Shown here piece after piece: positions 8,829 through 19,073 of a stretch of 64,000 nt of DNA. The stretch covers positions 1-64,000 of the forward strand of contig JADKGC010000003.1 of assembly GCA_016717205.1 (NCBI GenBank), in the 5' to 3' direction. The notes below the pieces were generated by a model. The model had not been told where the DNA came from and did no database searches. It saw nothing but the letters and a program-made list of their open reading frames with translations. Each line of letters starts with the position of its first letter. Position 1 is the first letter of the stretch. The position numbers and the translations under genes are program-made. Origin of the DNA: Candidatus Flexifilum breve. GTDB taxonomy: Bacteria > Chloroflexota > Anaerolineae > Aggregatilineales > Phototrophicaceae.

Positions 8829-11044
8829 GCGATTACCAGTGGCAGCAATCCACCCTGAATGGCGGCGGTTTCATCGCTGGCCTTCTGCAAGACCCGATCA
8901 ACCCTGACATTTTGTACGCCCGCGCCGATGTAGCAGGCGTATTCAAAAGTGTGGACGGCGGTCAGTCGTGGACGGCGAAAAATAACGGTATGATGGAGTG
9001 TCATCAGCACGATGTGCGCAGTTTCGCTCTCAGCCCCCACGATCATCACCTGTTGTTTCGCGGATCGGGGTCGGTGCGCGGCGGCAGCTGCTTCGGGACA
9101 ATCCACAAAAGCATCGACGCCGGCGAGTCGTGGTTTCCGGTTTGCCGTGAAGTCAATTTTTACGGCAACGGTGAAACCCGCCAGTATGGTGAAGTCCTCC
9201 AGGTTGATCCGCACCGCGCGAACGTGGTGCTTGCAGGCGGCTATTCGGCAGGATTATGGATCAGTCGGGATACAGGCCACCACTGGAGTTATCTCGGACT
9301 CAAAGATGAGCGCATTGCCTGCGTCTACTTTCATCCCACCCGTGAGCAAGTAATTTACGTCGGGACAATTGGCAAATTCGACACCGATCCCGTGTTCGTC
9401 GCGCAGCAGTACGACTTTGTCCGCCCGAATCCACCCCGCCTCTATCGCTCAAACGATGATGGCGCGACTTGGGAAGTACTGCACGAAGGGACCGACATTG
9501 GCGAGCTCGTGTTTGTACCCGGCGTATCGGACACACTCTACGTGGCTGGTCTGCATGACGGTGTGCTGAAATCGAAGGACGGTGGGCGCACATGGACAGC
9601 CACGACGCTCTCCAAGTATCCGATTGGCACACTCACCGTCGACCCGCACGATCCGACGCACCTGCTCGCCGCCGCCGAAACCTTCCCCAATTTTGACCCG
9701 GAAGTCCCGCCGATTGGCATTTATGAATCGCTCGACAGCGGTGACTCGTGGCGGCTCATCCGCTGGCACACCGACGCGGATATTCGCAACTATCCCAGCT
9801 ATATGACGCTCCCGTATGCGGGCTGGGCGATTTCTAAGATCCGCGTGGATGTCCGCCACCGTCACCGCCTCTACCTCAGCAATTGGTACGGTGTCAGTAT
9901 TAGCGAGGACGGCGGATACACATGGGATGCGCATCAGTTCTCCGGCATGGAGAACATCTGCATCGAAAACATGGTGGCGCATCCAGCACAAGCTAACACC
10001 GTGTTCATGGTCATGGCCGACCACGCACCGAAAATCAGTACCGACGGCGGACGCACCTTCACTGCCCTGCCCCGTCCCCGCGTTGAAAAAATCCAACCGG
10101 ACAGCACCGCATTGGTCGCGTCCCGGTTTGACCCGAACTTCATTCTGTACGGGATCAAAGGCTCCGGCGGCTGTTCGATTGCGCGCGCGCTCGGTAATGA
10201 CAGTAATCCCCAGATCGTTTTTCAGAACTTCACCCGGCCTGATACCGACGAGGGGCGGCTCGCGTTCCAATCACGCGCGGCGGGTGTCTCGGTGCAGGCA
10301 CTCGCGGAAGACCCGTTTCACCCTGGCAAGTTCTACGCTTATCTGGATGGCATTCTCGCGGCCGGTGCCGGCGTCTATCACACGCTTGATTGGGGCGATC
10401 ACTGGGAACGACTGGCGAACCCATTTCCACCGCCGATTCAGCGCGTCCCCCATCAACGCGAATGGATTGAAAACGAGCTGCTGTCGGTGGTCATCGCGCA
10501 GACCAAAAACGTCTGCGGGACTAATCAACTGTTGTGCGTTGACCCGCACCACCAAGATACGCTCTACGTTGGCGAATGGACGGAAGGTTTGTTCCGCACA
10601 ACTGACGGCGGTCAGACGTGGCAGGACATCGGTCAGGCGCTGCCCTTCAAACGCGATCGTGCCTCCGTCCTCAATGTGATCCGCGCGGACGAACAACAAG
10701 CGGGCGTGATCTATGCCGGCTTTATCCGCGAAGGACTGTGGCGCAGTCACGATTACGGCGATTCATGGGAGAAGCTGTACCCGACGGAAGATCGGATTTT
10801 CAACGCAACCTCAATAACCGCGAATGGTCATTTGATCGCTGCCGTCTGTGAGCCGCTGTACTGGTCGAACTGCCCGTCGGCGGTGATGATCAGCCGGGAC
10901 GCAGGCGCGACATGGGCAGACGCTTATGATCCGCATTTGGGCGCGATCCGCTGGAAAACGGTCACGCTTGACCCGCAGCAGCAGCGGCTTTACGCCGGAT
11001 CATGCGGCAACTCTGCCTTTACGCTGTCACTGGATCCATCATGA
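8825..11044 (+). CDS. Asp-box (BNR/sortilin-type) beta-propeller protein
   Basis: Starting at ATG 8825 (overlapping the previous stop), this 739-aa protein contains about twelve Asp-box motifs of the form S-x-D-x-G-x-x-W: SVDGGQSW, SIDAGESW, SRDTGHHW, SNDDGATW, SKDGGRTW, SLDSGDSW, SEDGGYTW, STDGGRTF, TLDWGDHW, TTDGGQTW, SHDYGDSW and SRDAGATW. Such repeats build seven-bladed or tandem propellers as in sialidases, GH74 xyloglucanases and VPS10/sortilin domains. There is no signal peptide, unusual for this class, so it may act on imported glycans or be a non-catalytic scaffold. Substrate unknown. Confidence 0.85.
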   Translation: MSDYQWQQSTLNGGGFIAGLLQDPINPDILYARADVAGVFKSVDGGQSWTAKNNGMMECHQHDVRSFALSPHDHHLLFRGSGSVRGGSCFGTIHKSIDAGESWFPVCREVNFYGNGETRQYGEVLQVDPHRANVVLAGGYSAGLWISRDTGHHWSYLGLKDERIACVYFHPTREQVIYVGTIGKFDTDPVFVAQQYDFVRPNPPRLYRSNDDGATWEVLHEGTDIGELVFVPGVSDTLYVAGLHDGVLKSKDGGRTWTATTLSKYPIGTLTVDPHDPTHLLAAAETFPNFDPEVPPIGIYESLDSGDSWRLIRWHTDADIRNYPSYMTLPYAGWAISKIRVDVRHRHRLYLSNWYGVSISEDGGYTWDAHQFSGMENICIENMVAHPAQANTVFMVMADHAPKISTDGGRTFTALPRPRVEKIQPDSTALVASRFDPNFILYGIKGSGGCSIARALGNDSNPQIVFQNFTRPDTDEGRLAFQSRAAGVSVQALAEDPFHPGKFYAYLDGILAAGAGVYHTLDWGDHWERLANPFPPPIQRVPHQREWIENELLSVVIAQTKNVCGTNQLLCVDPHHQDTLYVGEWTEGLFRTTDGGQTWQDIGQALPFKRDRASVLNVIRADEQQAGVIYAGFIREGLWRSHDYGDSWEKLYPTEDRIFNATSITANGHLIAAVCEPLYWSNCPSAVMISRDAGATWADAYDPHLGAIRWKTVTLDPQQQRLYAGSCGNSAFTLSLDPS

Positions 11045-12303
11045 CAACCCTCGGCGAGTACAGCGCGCTCATCCGCCAGAACCTGCTGGCGAACTACAAC
11101 GGCATGTTTCGTGAGGCGGGCGGCAACCTGCCCTACCCATTCATCACACCGGGGAGTCAGCAGTACGCCGATGTGCTCTGGGACTGGGACTCGTGGCTGT
11201 CAAACGTTGCTCTGCGACAAATTCTGCTCGAAGCGGGCGATCCAGCGGCGTCAGAAGAGGCGCGGCGTTTTGAACAGGGCTGCATTCTCAACTTTTTGCA
11301 TTGGGGCGGGATGCATGGCTGGACGCCGATTGTCATCTACCGGAACGGTGAGGTCTACCGTGCAGAGAATCCCTACGGCGAGAACATGCACAAGCCGGTG
11401 CTGGCGCAGCATGCGGCCTTCATCACGTACTTAAACGGTGGTGATGCAGAATGGCTGCGCGATAAATTTTACTATTTGCTCACCTTCCTGAATAACTATC
11501 GTCAGCATCATCGTCATGCCTGCGGCGTCTATTTCTGGCAAAGCGACCTGATGATCGGCGGGGACAATGACCCTTGCACGTTCTCGCGCCCGCCGCGCAG
11601 TTCCGGCGCAATCTTCCTCAACTGCCTGATGTTCAAGGAGTTCGAGGCGGCGGCGTATCTGGCCGATCGCCTCAATCTGGACGAGATCGCCGCGGATCTG
11701 CGCGGGGCAGCAGAAAATCTCCGCGCTGCCGTCCTCGAACACTGCTGGGACGAGCGCGACGGTTTCTTCTATAGTGTCGACCTCAACCTGCTGCCACCGC
11801 CGAGCACCGGCCTCCACGCGGGCGATCCCCGGCACTGGCACTGCCTCATCCAGCGCATTGGCGTATGGTCTGGTTTTCTGGCGCTGTGGGCGGGCATCGC
11901 CACACCGGAACAAGCCGACCGCGTCGTCAAAGAGCATTACCGCAATGCGCGCACTTTCAACGCGGACTACGGGGTGCGCACGCTCTCCAAACTGGAAAAG
12001 ATGTACACCATTCGCGCTTCGGGGAATCCGTCATGCTGGCTAGGTCCTGTGTGGGGTATCTCCAATTACCTTACATTTCGGGGATTAGTGCGCTACGGCT
12101 ACCTTGACGATGCGCGTGAGTTGGCCGAAAAAACGATCCGGCTGTTTGGGCGCGATGTTGAACGCTTTGGCGCGCTGCACGAGTACTACCAACCGGAAAA
12201 CGGCGAACCGATCTTGAATCGGGGGTTTCAGAACTGGAATTATCTCGTTCTCAACATGATCGCATGGATCGAAAACAAGCCCGCTATCACTGAGTTTTGC
12301 TAA
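11041..12303 (+). CDS. Trehalase/GH63-like (alpha/alpha)6 glycosidase
   Basis: ATG 11041 overlaps the previous stop (ATGA) and yields 420 aa. LWDWDSWLSNVALRQIL near residue 42 and the later SGNPSCWLGPVWGISNYL match the conserved catalytic barrel segments of the trehalase-like and GH63 glycosidases (WDWD, then GPxW with an aromatic run). The segment GGDNDPCTFSRPP is also typical. It is shorter than true trehalases (500-600 aa), so it is better described as a trehalase-like family protein. It is cytoplasmic and coupled to the propeller protein gene upstream. Confidence 0.78.
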   Translation: MTTLGEYSALIRQNLLANYNGMFREAGGNLPYPFITPGSQQYADVLWDWDSWLSNVALRQILLEAGDPAASEEARRFEQGCILNFLHWGGMHGWTPIVIYRNGEVYRAENPYGENMHKPVLAQHAAFITYLNGGDAEWLRDKFYYLLTFLNNYRQHHRHACGVYFWQSDLMIGGDNDPCTFSRPPRSSGAIFLNCLMFKEFEAAAYLADRLNLDEIAADLRGAAENLRAAVLEHCWDERDGFFYSVDLNLLPPPSTGLHAGDPRHWHCLIQRIGVWSGFLALWAGIATPEQADRVVKEHYRNARTFNADYGVRTLSKLEKMYTIRASGNPSCWLGPVWGISNYLTFRGLVRYGYLDDARELAEKTIRLFGRDVERFGALHEYYQPENGEPILNRGFQNWNYLVLNMIAWIENKPAITEFC

Positions 12304-12314
12304 GGATACTTTTC

Positions 12315-14407
12315 ATGAGCACATTTGAAGAACGCGCCCGCGCGCTCGTCAGCCAAATGACGCTGGACGAGAAGATCAGCCAGATGATGAACGATGCCCC
12401 CGCGATTGAGCGTTTAGGGATCGCCGCACACAACTGGTGGAACGAATGCTTGCATGGTGTGGCGCGGGCTGGCGTCGCGACCGTTTTCCCGCAGGCGATT
12501 GGCCTCGCAGCGACATGGAATGTCCCGCTGCTGCATCAAATTGCTTCCGTTATCAGCGACGAAGCGCGCGCCAAGCATCACGAAGCGGCACGAAATGGCA
12601 TCTTCTCCATCTATACTGGGCTGACCTTCTGGACGCCGAACATCAACATTTTCCGCGACCCTCGGTGGGGACGCGGGCAGGAAACCTACGGCGAAGACCC
12701 GCTCCTCACGGCGCAGTTGGGCATCGCCTTCGTCAAAGGCTTGCAAGGCGATGATCCGAACTATTTGAAGGTCGTTGCGACGCCAAAACACTTCGCCGTT
12801 CACAGCGGACCGGAAAGTATCCGGGCGGAGTTCGACGCCTATCCCAGCGAGCGCGATTTGTGGGAAACGTATCTTCCCGCCTTTGAAGCCACTGTCCGCG
12901 AAGGTGGAGCGGCATCCGTCATGCCCGCCTACAACCGCTTACGCGGCGAACCCTGCTGCGCCAGCCCTACCCTGCTGCAATCCATCCTGCGTGACCGCTG
13001 GGGTTTCGACGGTTATGTCGTCTCTGACTGCGGCGCGGTCTACAACGTGTGGAAGTTTCACAAAGTTGCCGCGGATGCGGCGGATGCGGCGGCGCTGTCG
13101 GTTAATGCGGGCTGCGATCTGGAATGCGGCAGCGAATATCGAGCGCTCGGTGAAGCCCATGCGCGTGGACTGATCGACGAAGCCACACTCGACCGTTCGC
13201 TCGTGCGCCTGTTCACAGCGCGTTTCCGCCTCGGCATGTTCGACCCACCGGAACAAGTCGGCTATGCGCAAATCCCGTACAGCGTCAACGACTCGGCGGA
13301 GCATCGCGCCCTAGCCCTCCGCGCGGCACAGGAGTCGATGGTTCTGCTGAAAAACACCAACCACACCCTCCCGCTCGCAAAAACCCTTGCGCGCATCGCC
13401 GTGATTGGGCCGAACGCCGATAACCCCACTGTACTGCTCGGCAACTACAACGGTACACCATCAAGCAGCGTGACGCCGCTAGCAGGTATTCGTGCCAAAG
13501 TTTCCCCAAATACCGAAGTCGTCTATACGTCGGGCTGTGGTGTTTTCTCAGCGATCCGGCAGCGCTTGACGAAGCAGTCGCCTTGGCAAGAGACGCTGAT
13601 GCGGTTATTTTCGTCGGTGGTCTGTCTCAGGCGCTGGAAGGCGAAGAAGGTCAGAAAGAAGGACTGCCCGAAGGACTGATCTCGAAGGGGGATCGGCTGA
13701 CCCTCGATCTCTCCGACGCTCAAGAGCAGCTGCTGCGCGCGCTCCATGCAACCGGCACGCCGATCATTTTAGTGCTGCTCAACGGCAGTGCGGTGGCGAT
13801 CAACTGGGCGCACGAACATCTGCCCGCTATCGTCGAAGCCTGGTATCCCGGCGAAGAAGGCGGCACCGCGCTGGCCGATGTTCTGTTCGGTGACTACAAC
13901 CCGGCGGGCAGACTCCCGGTGACGTTCTACAAATCGGCAAGCGACTTGCCCCCGTTCGAAGACTATCACATGCAGGGGCGCACCTACCGTTACTTCACAG
14001 GCGAACCGCTGTATCCTTTTGGTCACGGCTTAAGTTATACGCGCTTCGTCTACAGTCAGCTTGAATTAAGTTCCCTCGAGTTGTCTGCAGCAGATTCGCT
14101 TGGAGTCTCTGTGACAGTGACCAACACCGGAGAACGCGCCGGAGATGAGGTCGTGCAGATCTACTTAAGCGCAGGGCGCGAAGGTTATCCGCTGTGCCAA
14201 CTTGCCGCTTTCCAGCGTATTCACCTTGCGCCCGGACAAACGCAAACCGTCAACTTTGTGCTGACACCGGCCCAGTTTACGCGGGTCCGAGACGACGGTC
14301 AGCGCGTGCATGAGGCAGGCACGTTCACGGTTTGGGGAGGCGGGGGACAGCGTGATTGGGCAGACGGGCAAGCAGCAACCGTAAATATAATCGAAAACGT
14401 CTGTTGA
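12315..14407 (+). CDS. GH3 beta-glucosidase/xylosidase, interrupted by one frameshift
   Basis: The ATG at 12315 follows an AAGGA ribosome site. The N-terminal barrel contains TPNINIFRDPRWGRGQETYG, the substrate Lys-His pair (TPKHFAVHSGPE) and the nucleophile in GYVVSDCGAV (Asp238). At about 13540, in a TTTT run, reading passes to another frame: adding one T gives CGVFLSDPAALDEAVALARD, continuing into the C-terminal alpha/beta domain (VLLNGSAVAINWA, WYPGEEGGTALADVLFG) and the fibronectin-III-like tail (VTVTNTGERAGDEVVQIYL). The corrected product is about 697 aa, normal for GH3. It lacks a signal peptide. The homopolymer position suggests a base-calling error rather than real inactivation. Confidence 0.88.
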
Positions 14408-14491
14408 GAATGCTCGTTGTTGATGGAAGATCCATTAGGCAGTTGCCGTTCGCTGCGCTGCAATTTCAAAATCAATCGCTTCGGCAGAGTT
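14408..14491. other. Short gap between convergent operons
   Basis: The plus-strand sugar operon and the minus-strand transporter operon meet here. I see no clear terminator hairpin with a U-run on either strand. Confidence 0.4.
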
Positions 14492-15523
14492 CTATTCTGA
14501 CGCCAAGGGGATAGTGGCTATCCAAGTACGCGTTGCATCAGAGAAACCGCGTGTGCCATCGCCGGCCGCTACAAATAGACACTTGGGCATCCCGTCTTCA
14601 AGAAAGAGGAAGGGACGTTCCATGCTGCCCAGTTGTCGAGCTTCGCCATCATCCCATAATAACCGTCGCGAGTAGGCTTTGGCGGGTTCGCAGAGACTCC
14701 ACTCCAATCCGTGGACTGAATAGGCATGAATCGCCGCATTCTTCTCACCCGTAACCGATCCTGTCATATCTTTGGCGATCAATTCATAATGACCGTCTTG
14801 CCACCACAGATGTGGATCTTCAATTTCAAATCCACCGCCAATCTTTAGGGGTACTTGCGTGAGACGAAGAAATGATTTGGAGAAATGATCCGCATAAGCG
14901 ACTCCAAGCTGCTGTGGCCCCCAACGCTGCCCAAGTACCGGGCGGGACTTGTATACGAGCAAAACCGATCCATCGGCATGGACCCAAGGAGCCGGATTGG
15001 ACACCAGAGCACTGTCGAAATAATCCGGTCGGATGTTGAGGATTGGCGTCTCTGAGCGTGTCCATGGACCTGCAGGAGATGATGCGACTGCCAATCCGAT
15101 TCGCTTGTTCAACTGCGCAGTGACGTACCGCTCGTCTTCCCCGCGGAGGTTGTCTGGGGTGATTTCAGCATAGGGATAAGTTGTGCCGGTGTAGAACATA
15201 AGATAGATGTCCCCGACCCGGCGGACACAAGCATTGAAGGTCGCTTTTCCGTCCCAATACGTCGATCCCCGTTCGGTGAAAACCACGTCCGCGAAGGTAT
15301 ACGGTCCGTTGAGGGTTGCCGAAGTTGCGCGCACGATTTCCGATTTAAAGACCCACCCCGGATGCATCGGAAACGCCTTCGACCAACGGGAGGCGAACAG
15401 GTGGTAAATACCGTGATCGTCCCGGACGACCGAGCCATCCCATACCCAATGATCAGGCAGACTGAATCCACCCCTCGTGACGAGAGGCAGCAGTCGTTTG
15501 GAAATGTCATGACAGTGAAGCAC
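14492..15523 (-). CDS. GH43/GH117-like five-bladed propeller glycosidase
   Basis: This 343-aa cytoplasmic protein has the features of a GH43-clan propeller: the first-blade Asp in VWDGSVVRDDHGIYHLFAS, then GDIYLMFYTGTTYPYAE, IGLAVASSPAGPWTRSE (the SxSxxGPW element), NPAPWVHADGSVLLVYKS, and the later acidic FEIEDPHLWWQDGHYELIAKD. It is the last gene of the minus-strand block and starts four bases after the stop of the flavoprotein gene. It probably trims arabino-, xylo- or galactan-type side chains, but the substrate cannot be fixed from sequence. Confidence 0.8.
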   Translation of the reverse strand: MLHCHDISKRLLPLVTRGGFSLPDHWVWDGSVVRDDHGIYHLFASRWSKAFPMHPGWVFKSEIVRATSATLNGPYTFADVVFTERGSTYWDGKATFNACVRRVGDIYLMFYTGTTYPYAEITPDNLRGEDERYVTAQLNKRIGLAVASSPAGPWTRSETPILNIRPDYFDSALVSNPAPWVHADGSVLLVYKSRPVLGQRWGPQQLGVAYADHFSKSFLRLTQVPLKIGGGFEIEDPHLWWQDGHYELIAKDMTGSVTGEKNAAIHAYSVHGLEWSLCEPAKAYSRRLLWDDGEARQLGSMERPFLFLEDGMPKCLFVAAGDGTRGFSDATRTWIATIPLASE

Positions 15524-15526
15524 GAC

Positions 15527-17143
15527 CTAAATTCCTAGTGGATTCAGCTTGTGGCGTGGTGTCAAGCGCACGGCTTCCGACCACTGCAGTTGGAAACCGA
15601 GTTGGCTCACCAGCAGCGACTGAAAGCTCGCCAAATGCGAGGACGAGTGCAAGACCTGTCGGGGTTGAGTGTTTTGGAGCAGGCAGTAAGCTGCCAACGC
15701 CCCCGCTGCCTCGCCGATGTTCCATTCGACGGGGTGCAACCGATAACAGCCATTGGTAATGTGAGTCGTGCCGATGTTCTTGCAGGCAGGCAGTAGGTTT
15801 TCAACCCGTATAGGAATGAGCGACCCCAAAGGGATTTGGAACGGCCAGGTCGAAATATCGACATAGTTCCGGCGGTACGTCGGGTGGAGATCGATGCGAT
15901 AGCTGCCAACACCGACGCTGTCTGGGAAATTTTCTGCTCCAAGCAGACCGCTGCGCGCCTCGTAACCGACATGCTGTTCTAGGATGGTAAACTCCGCTTG
16001 AATCCGCCGACTCTCGCGAATATACGGCGCCTGCGCCAAGCCATGTGGTGTGTTTCCGAACACATCGCCGCGCAACCGCAAGCCCGGATAGCCATAACCG
16101 CCTGCGGGCCGTGGCGCTTCAGTCTGCATCCAATACAGGAACGACAGACTCAGTTGTTGCGCTTCATATAAGGCCACTGAACGTTCAGACTCGGTGACGC
16201 CGACCAGCGGTTTGAGCCAATACTCCATCTGTACCCAGTTCACAAGCGTGATATCGCTGTCCAGATAGTCCTTGGCGAAGTGACCGGCGTACAACAAGCG
16301 GCGAAAGTGCCATAGGTCATCACCGTCGGCACTCGTCGTCGGCGCCGTGAAAATCGGTCGAACCACGGGCTCAAGTGTGGTCGGTTCGGCATACACCCAA
16401 CTGAGATGTTGTGCTGGCCAGAACGCCGCACGATATCCACGCCAGAATTCGTACATGGCAGGTTTATCAATGCGATGATTTGCTTGAGGATGAAAGCTGA
16501 GGGCATAACACCAGCTAAACCCTTGTTGACTACGTGGATCGGGCGCATCCGCCAGCGCGTGTAGTTCGCCCGTCTGCGGCTGACTCTCTGCACCAATCAC
16601 ATGCTCGACACCGCCGAGCTCCAGCAAATCGCCCAGTTCGGTCGCGTCCAGCACGTATGATGCCTGGATACTCACCGTTCGCTCGCCGGATCGCAGCGTG
16701 ACCGCTCGAACTCGATCTCCATCGGTTTCGACGGTGACGGGGAAGTACGCTTGCAGCAAAATCAACTGCTGGTTCGACAGATATGGCTGCAGCATGTTAC
16801 GCAGCACGGCATCGCCGACGATCGGTTCGTGACAGAGTCCACTCACCTGCCCTTGACCAGGGTTCAAAGCGCGATCCGCGCGCGCCGCGGGTGTCAGTGG
16901 ATAATGCTCACGATAGTAGGCCCGCACTCGCTCACGCATGGATCGGTAGCTGTTTGTACATCCTTCGCTTTCAATCCACATATGTTCATCAGGTGGCACG
17001 CCTTGGGCGGTCATCTGCCCACCAAGCCAGCGATTTTCGTCGGTCAAAACGACCCGCTGTCCCAGTCGCAGCGCGGCCAGCGCGGCCGCGACTCCCCCTA
17101 ATCCGCCGCCAACAATGAGGATATCCGTCCTGAGTTCTGTCAT
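15527..17143 (-). CDS. FAD-dependent oxidoreductase (FAD_oxidored family) of a glycan locus
   Basis: The 538-aa protein opens with a Rossmann dinucleotide motif (DILIVGGGLGGVAAALAALR) followed by the acidic end of strand two and RWLGGQMTAQG, as in the FAD_oxidored family found in polysaccharide loci of Planctomycetes, Bacteroidetes and Chloroflexota. The segment YVLDATELGDLLELGGVEHV and C-terminal LLPACKNIGTTHITNGCYRL are typical. It has no signal peptide. Its operon partners are two permeases and a GH43-like enzyme. The exact reaction is not established for this family; oxidation of a sugar or sugar acid is the likely role. Confidence 0.83.
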   Translation of the reverse strand: MTELRTDILIVGGGLGGVAAALAALRLGQRVVLTDENRWLGGQMTAQGVPPDEHMWIESEGCTNSYRSMRERVRAYYREHYPLTPAARADRALNPGQGQVSGLCHEPIVGDAVLRNMLQPYLSNQQLILLQAYFPVTVETDGDRVRAVTLRSGERTVSIQASYVLDATELGDLLELGGVEHVIGAESQPQTGELHALADAPDPRSQQGFSWCYALSFHPQANHRIDKPAMYEFWRGYRAAFWPAQHLSWVYAEPTTLEPVVRPIFTAPTTSADGDDLWHFRRLLYAGHFAKDYLDSDITLVNWVQMEYWLKPLVGVTESERSVALYEAQQLSLSFLYWMQTEAPRPAGGYGYPGLRLRGDVFGNTPHGLAQAPYIRESRRIQAEFTILEQHVGYEARSGLLGAENFPDSVGVGSYRIDLHPTYRRNYVDISTWPFQIPLGSLIPIRVENLLPACKNIGTTHITNGCYRLHPVEWNIGEAAGALAAYCLLQNTQPRQVLHSSSHLASFQSLLVSQLGFQLQWSEAVRLTPRHKLNPLGI

Positions 17144-17149
17144 GCCAAC

Positions 17150-18040
17150 TTACCCTTTGAGCCCGGAGTTGATAAAGCTGTTAATCACGTAGCGCTGTGC
17201 AAAGAAGTAGACAATCAACACCGGCAGTACTGAGACGGTCGTGGCTGCTAATTGCAAATGCCAGAGCGGCGTGCCGTAATGATCGACAAAGTTGCCGAGC
17301 GCGAGCGGGATGGTAAATAATTCGCGGTCGGAGAGGAAAACGAGTGGTTCAATAAACCCGTTCCAACTGGAAAGGAACGTCAGGATTCCCACGGTCGCGA
17401 GCGTTGGCCCTGCCAGAGGGAGCGCAATACGCCAATAGATCCCAAACCGCCCCAATCCATCAAGCATCGCTGCATCTTCGAGGTCTTGGGGAAAGCTCAG
17501 GAAAGACTGGCGCATAAGAAATGTGCCGACAATCGCATTCGCGCCGAATAAGGGGATAACGATCAACGGCACATGGGAGTTCAGCAGATTGAGCGACCCC
17601 ATAAGTAAGTAATTGGGGATGATCGTCACTTCGGCGGGCATCATTAAGCCCAGCAGCAGCAGCAAAAACAGCAGCGAGCGCAGGGGAAAGCGTACACGCG
17701 CAAAAGCATACCCTGCCAGTGAAGCGATGATCAGCGTACCAACGGTGACAATCACGGCAATGTAAACGCTGTTGAAGAACTGCCGCCCTAATGGCTGAAA
17801 TTGAAAGGCTTCGACGAAGTTGTTCCACTGGGGATCGGCGGGAATGAGTGCCGGTGGGTAGGTAAAAATGTCCAGCGGTGTCTTGAGCGAACTAGAAAAC
17901 ATCCATAGAAATGGGAAGACAAAGGGAATCGCTAGCAGACTCATAATCACATAGAGCGGCAGCTGACGCGCATTCCGCAAAACCAGACTCGACTTCATCG
18001 CGGTCATCGGCCAGGTGAGGTTCGCCAATCTACTGTTCAT
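17150..18040 (-). CDS. Sugar ABC transporter permease (MalG type)
   Basis: Read from ATG 18040 (overlapping the upstream permease's end; AAGGTG ribosome site), 296 aa. It has a first membrane helix (LYVIMSLLAIPFVFPFLWMF), the MalG-family SSLKTP motif, and the EAA loop FPQDLEDAAMLDGLGRFGIY. Ends INSFINSGLKG, the usual MalG tail. It pairs with the permease at 18030-18992. Confidence 0.92.
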   Translation of the reverse strand: MNSRLANLTWPMTAMKSSLVLRNARQLPLYVIMSLLAIPFVFPFLWMFSSSLKTPLDIFTYPPALIPADPQWNNFVEAFQFQPLGRQFFNSVYIAVIVTVGTLIIASLAGYAFARVRFPLRSLLFLLLLLGLMMPAEVTIIPNYLLMGSLNLLNSHVPLIVIPLFGANAIVGTFLMRQSFLSFPQDLEDAAMLDGLGRFGIYWRIALPLAGPTLATVGILTFLSSWNGFIEPLVFLSDRELFTIPLALGNFVDHYGTPLWHLQLAATTVSVLPVLIVYFFAQRYVINSFINSGLKG

Positions 18041-18992
18041 TGTAGACAAACACCTTTCGCGATAGCCACTGCACTAAAGTGAGAACGAGGCTGATCAGGA
18101 AGAGGATGACGGCGAGCGCGCTGGCATAGCCCGTTTCAAAAAACTGAAACCCCTGATAGTAGATGTAGTAGATCAAGACCATCGTCGCATTGGCGGGGCC
18201 GCCGCGTGTCATCAGGACGATGTGGTCGAAGACTTTCATCGATCCAATCATCGTGAGGATCACGACAACCAGAATAGTCGGCATGAGGAGCGGCAGCGTT
18301 ATGCGGGTGAACACCTGGCGATTGTTCGCGCCGTCAACGTGCGCCGCCTCGGCGTAATCGTGCGGGATCATCGCGAGGGCTGCGGTAAAAATCACGATGT
18401 TCAGTCCAGCGTTTTTGATGACGCGGGTGATAATGACCGACAGCATAGCCCAATTGGCATCGTACAGCCAGTTAGGCCCATCTATCCCAATGGTCGCCAG
18501 AAATTGATTGAGCGTCCCCTGCTCGCCTTGCAGTATGAAGCGCCAGACAATCGCCCAGGCCGCGCCCGAAGTCACCACCGGCGCGAAGAACAGGACGCGG
18601 TACAGAGTGCGCGCCCGCCCCAACTGCATCAGCATGACCGCCAGCACCAGCGACAGGATCACATTGAATACGACTGTTCCCAGCATGAAAACCAGGCTGT
18701 TCACAATCACTTTGCCGAACAGCGCGTCGCGCTCGAACATATAGACGTAGTTATCAAACCCCGCGAAGTCGCTTGTCCCCGTCAAAAGACTCTGATTACG
18801 AAAACCGTAGTAGAAGACGGCAATCAAGGGGACGAGAACCAAGATGAGAAAGCCGATGACCTGCGGGGAGATGAACAGGTATCCGAACAGCGCATCACGC
18901 ATGCGATTTGATATGCGCGGCTGGGCTGCGGCCGAGGGGCGCGCCGCCTCGATTGACCCCGACTGGCGTGGCTGTAATCGAAGTCTTTGCAT
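18030..18992 (-). CDS. Sugar ABC transporter permease (MalF type)
   Basis: A 320-aa inner-membrane permease with an N-terminal cytoplasmic tail, the helix LFGYLFISPQVIGFLILVLV, and an EAA loop (HDYAEAAHVDGANNRQVF). It is encoded just after the solute-binding protein gene and overlaps the second permease by about 10 bp, indicating translational coupling. ATPase again absent. Confidence 0.92.
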   Translation of the reverse strand: MQRLRLQPRQSGSIEAARPSAAAQPRISNRMRDALFGYLFISPQVIGFLILVLVPLIAVFYYGFRNQSLLTGTSDFAGFDNYVYMFERDALFGKVIVNSLVFMLGTVVFNVILSLVLAVMLMQLGRARTLYRVLFFAPVVTSGAAWAIVWRFILQGEQGTLNQFLATIGIDGPNWLYDANWAMLSVIITRVIKNAGLNIVIFTAALAMIPHDYAEAAHVDGANNRQVFTRITLPLLMPTILVVVILTMIGSMKVFDHIVLMTRGGPANATMVLIYYIYYQGFQFFETGYASALAVILFLISLVLTLVQWLSRKVFVYNEQ

Positions 18993-19073
18993 GGCACTCT
19001 AAACCTTTACTTTCACAACCGGGACAGGAGCGGCGGAAGGCAGGTGCCTTCCGCCGTGGATACTGGAAGTGTG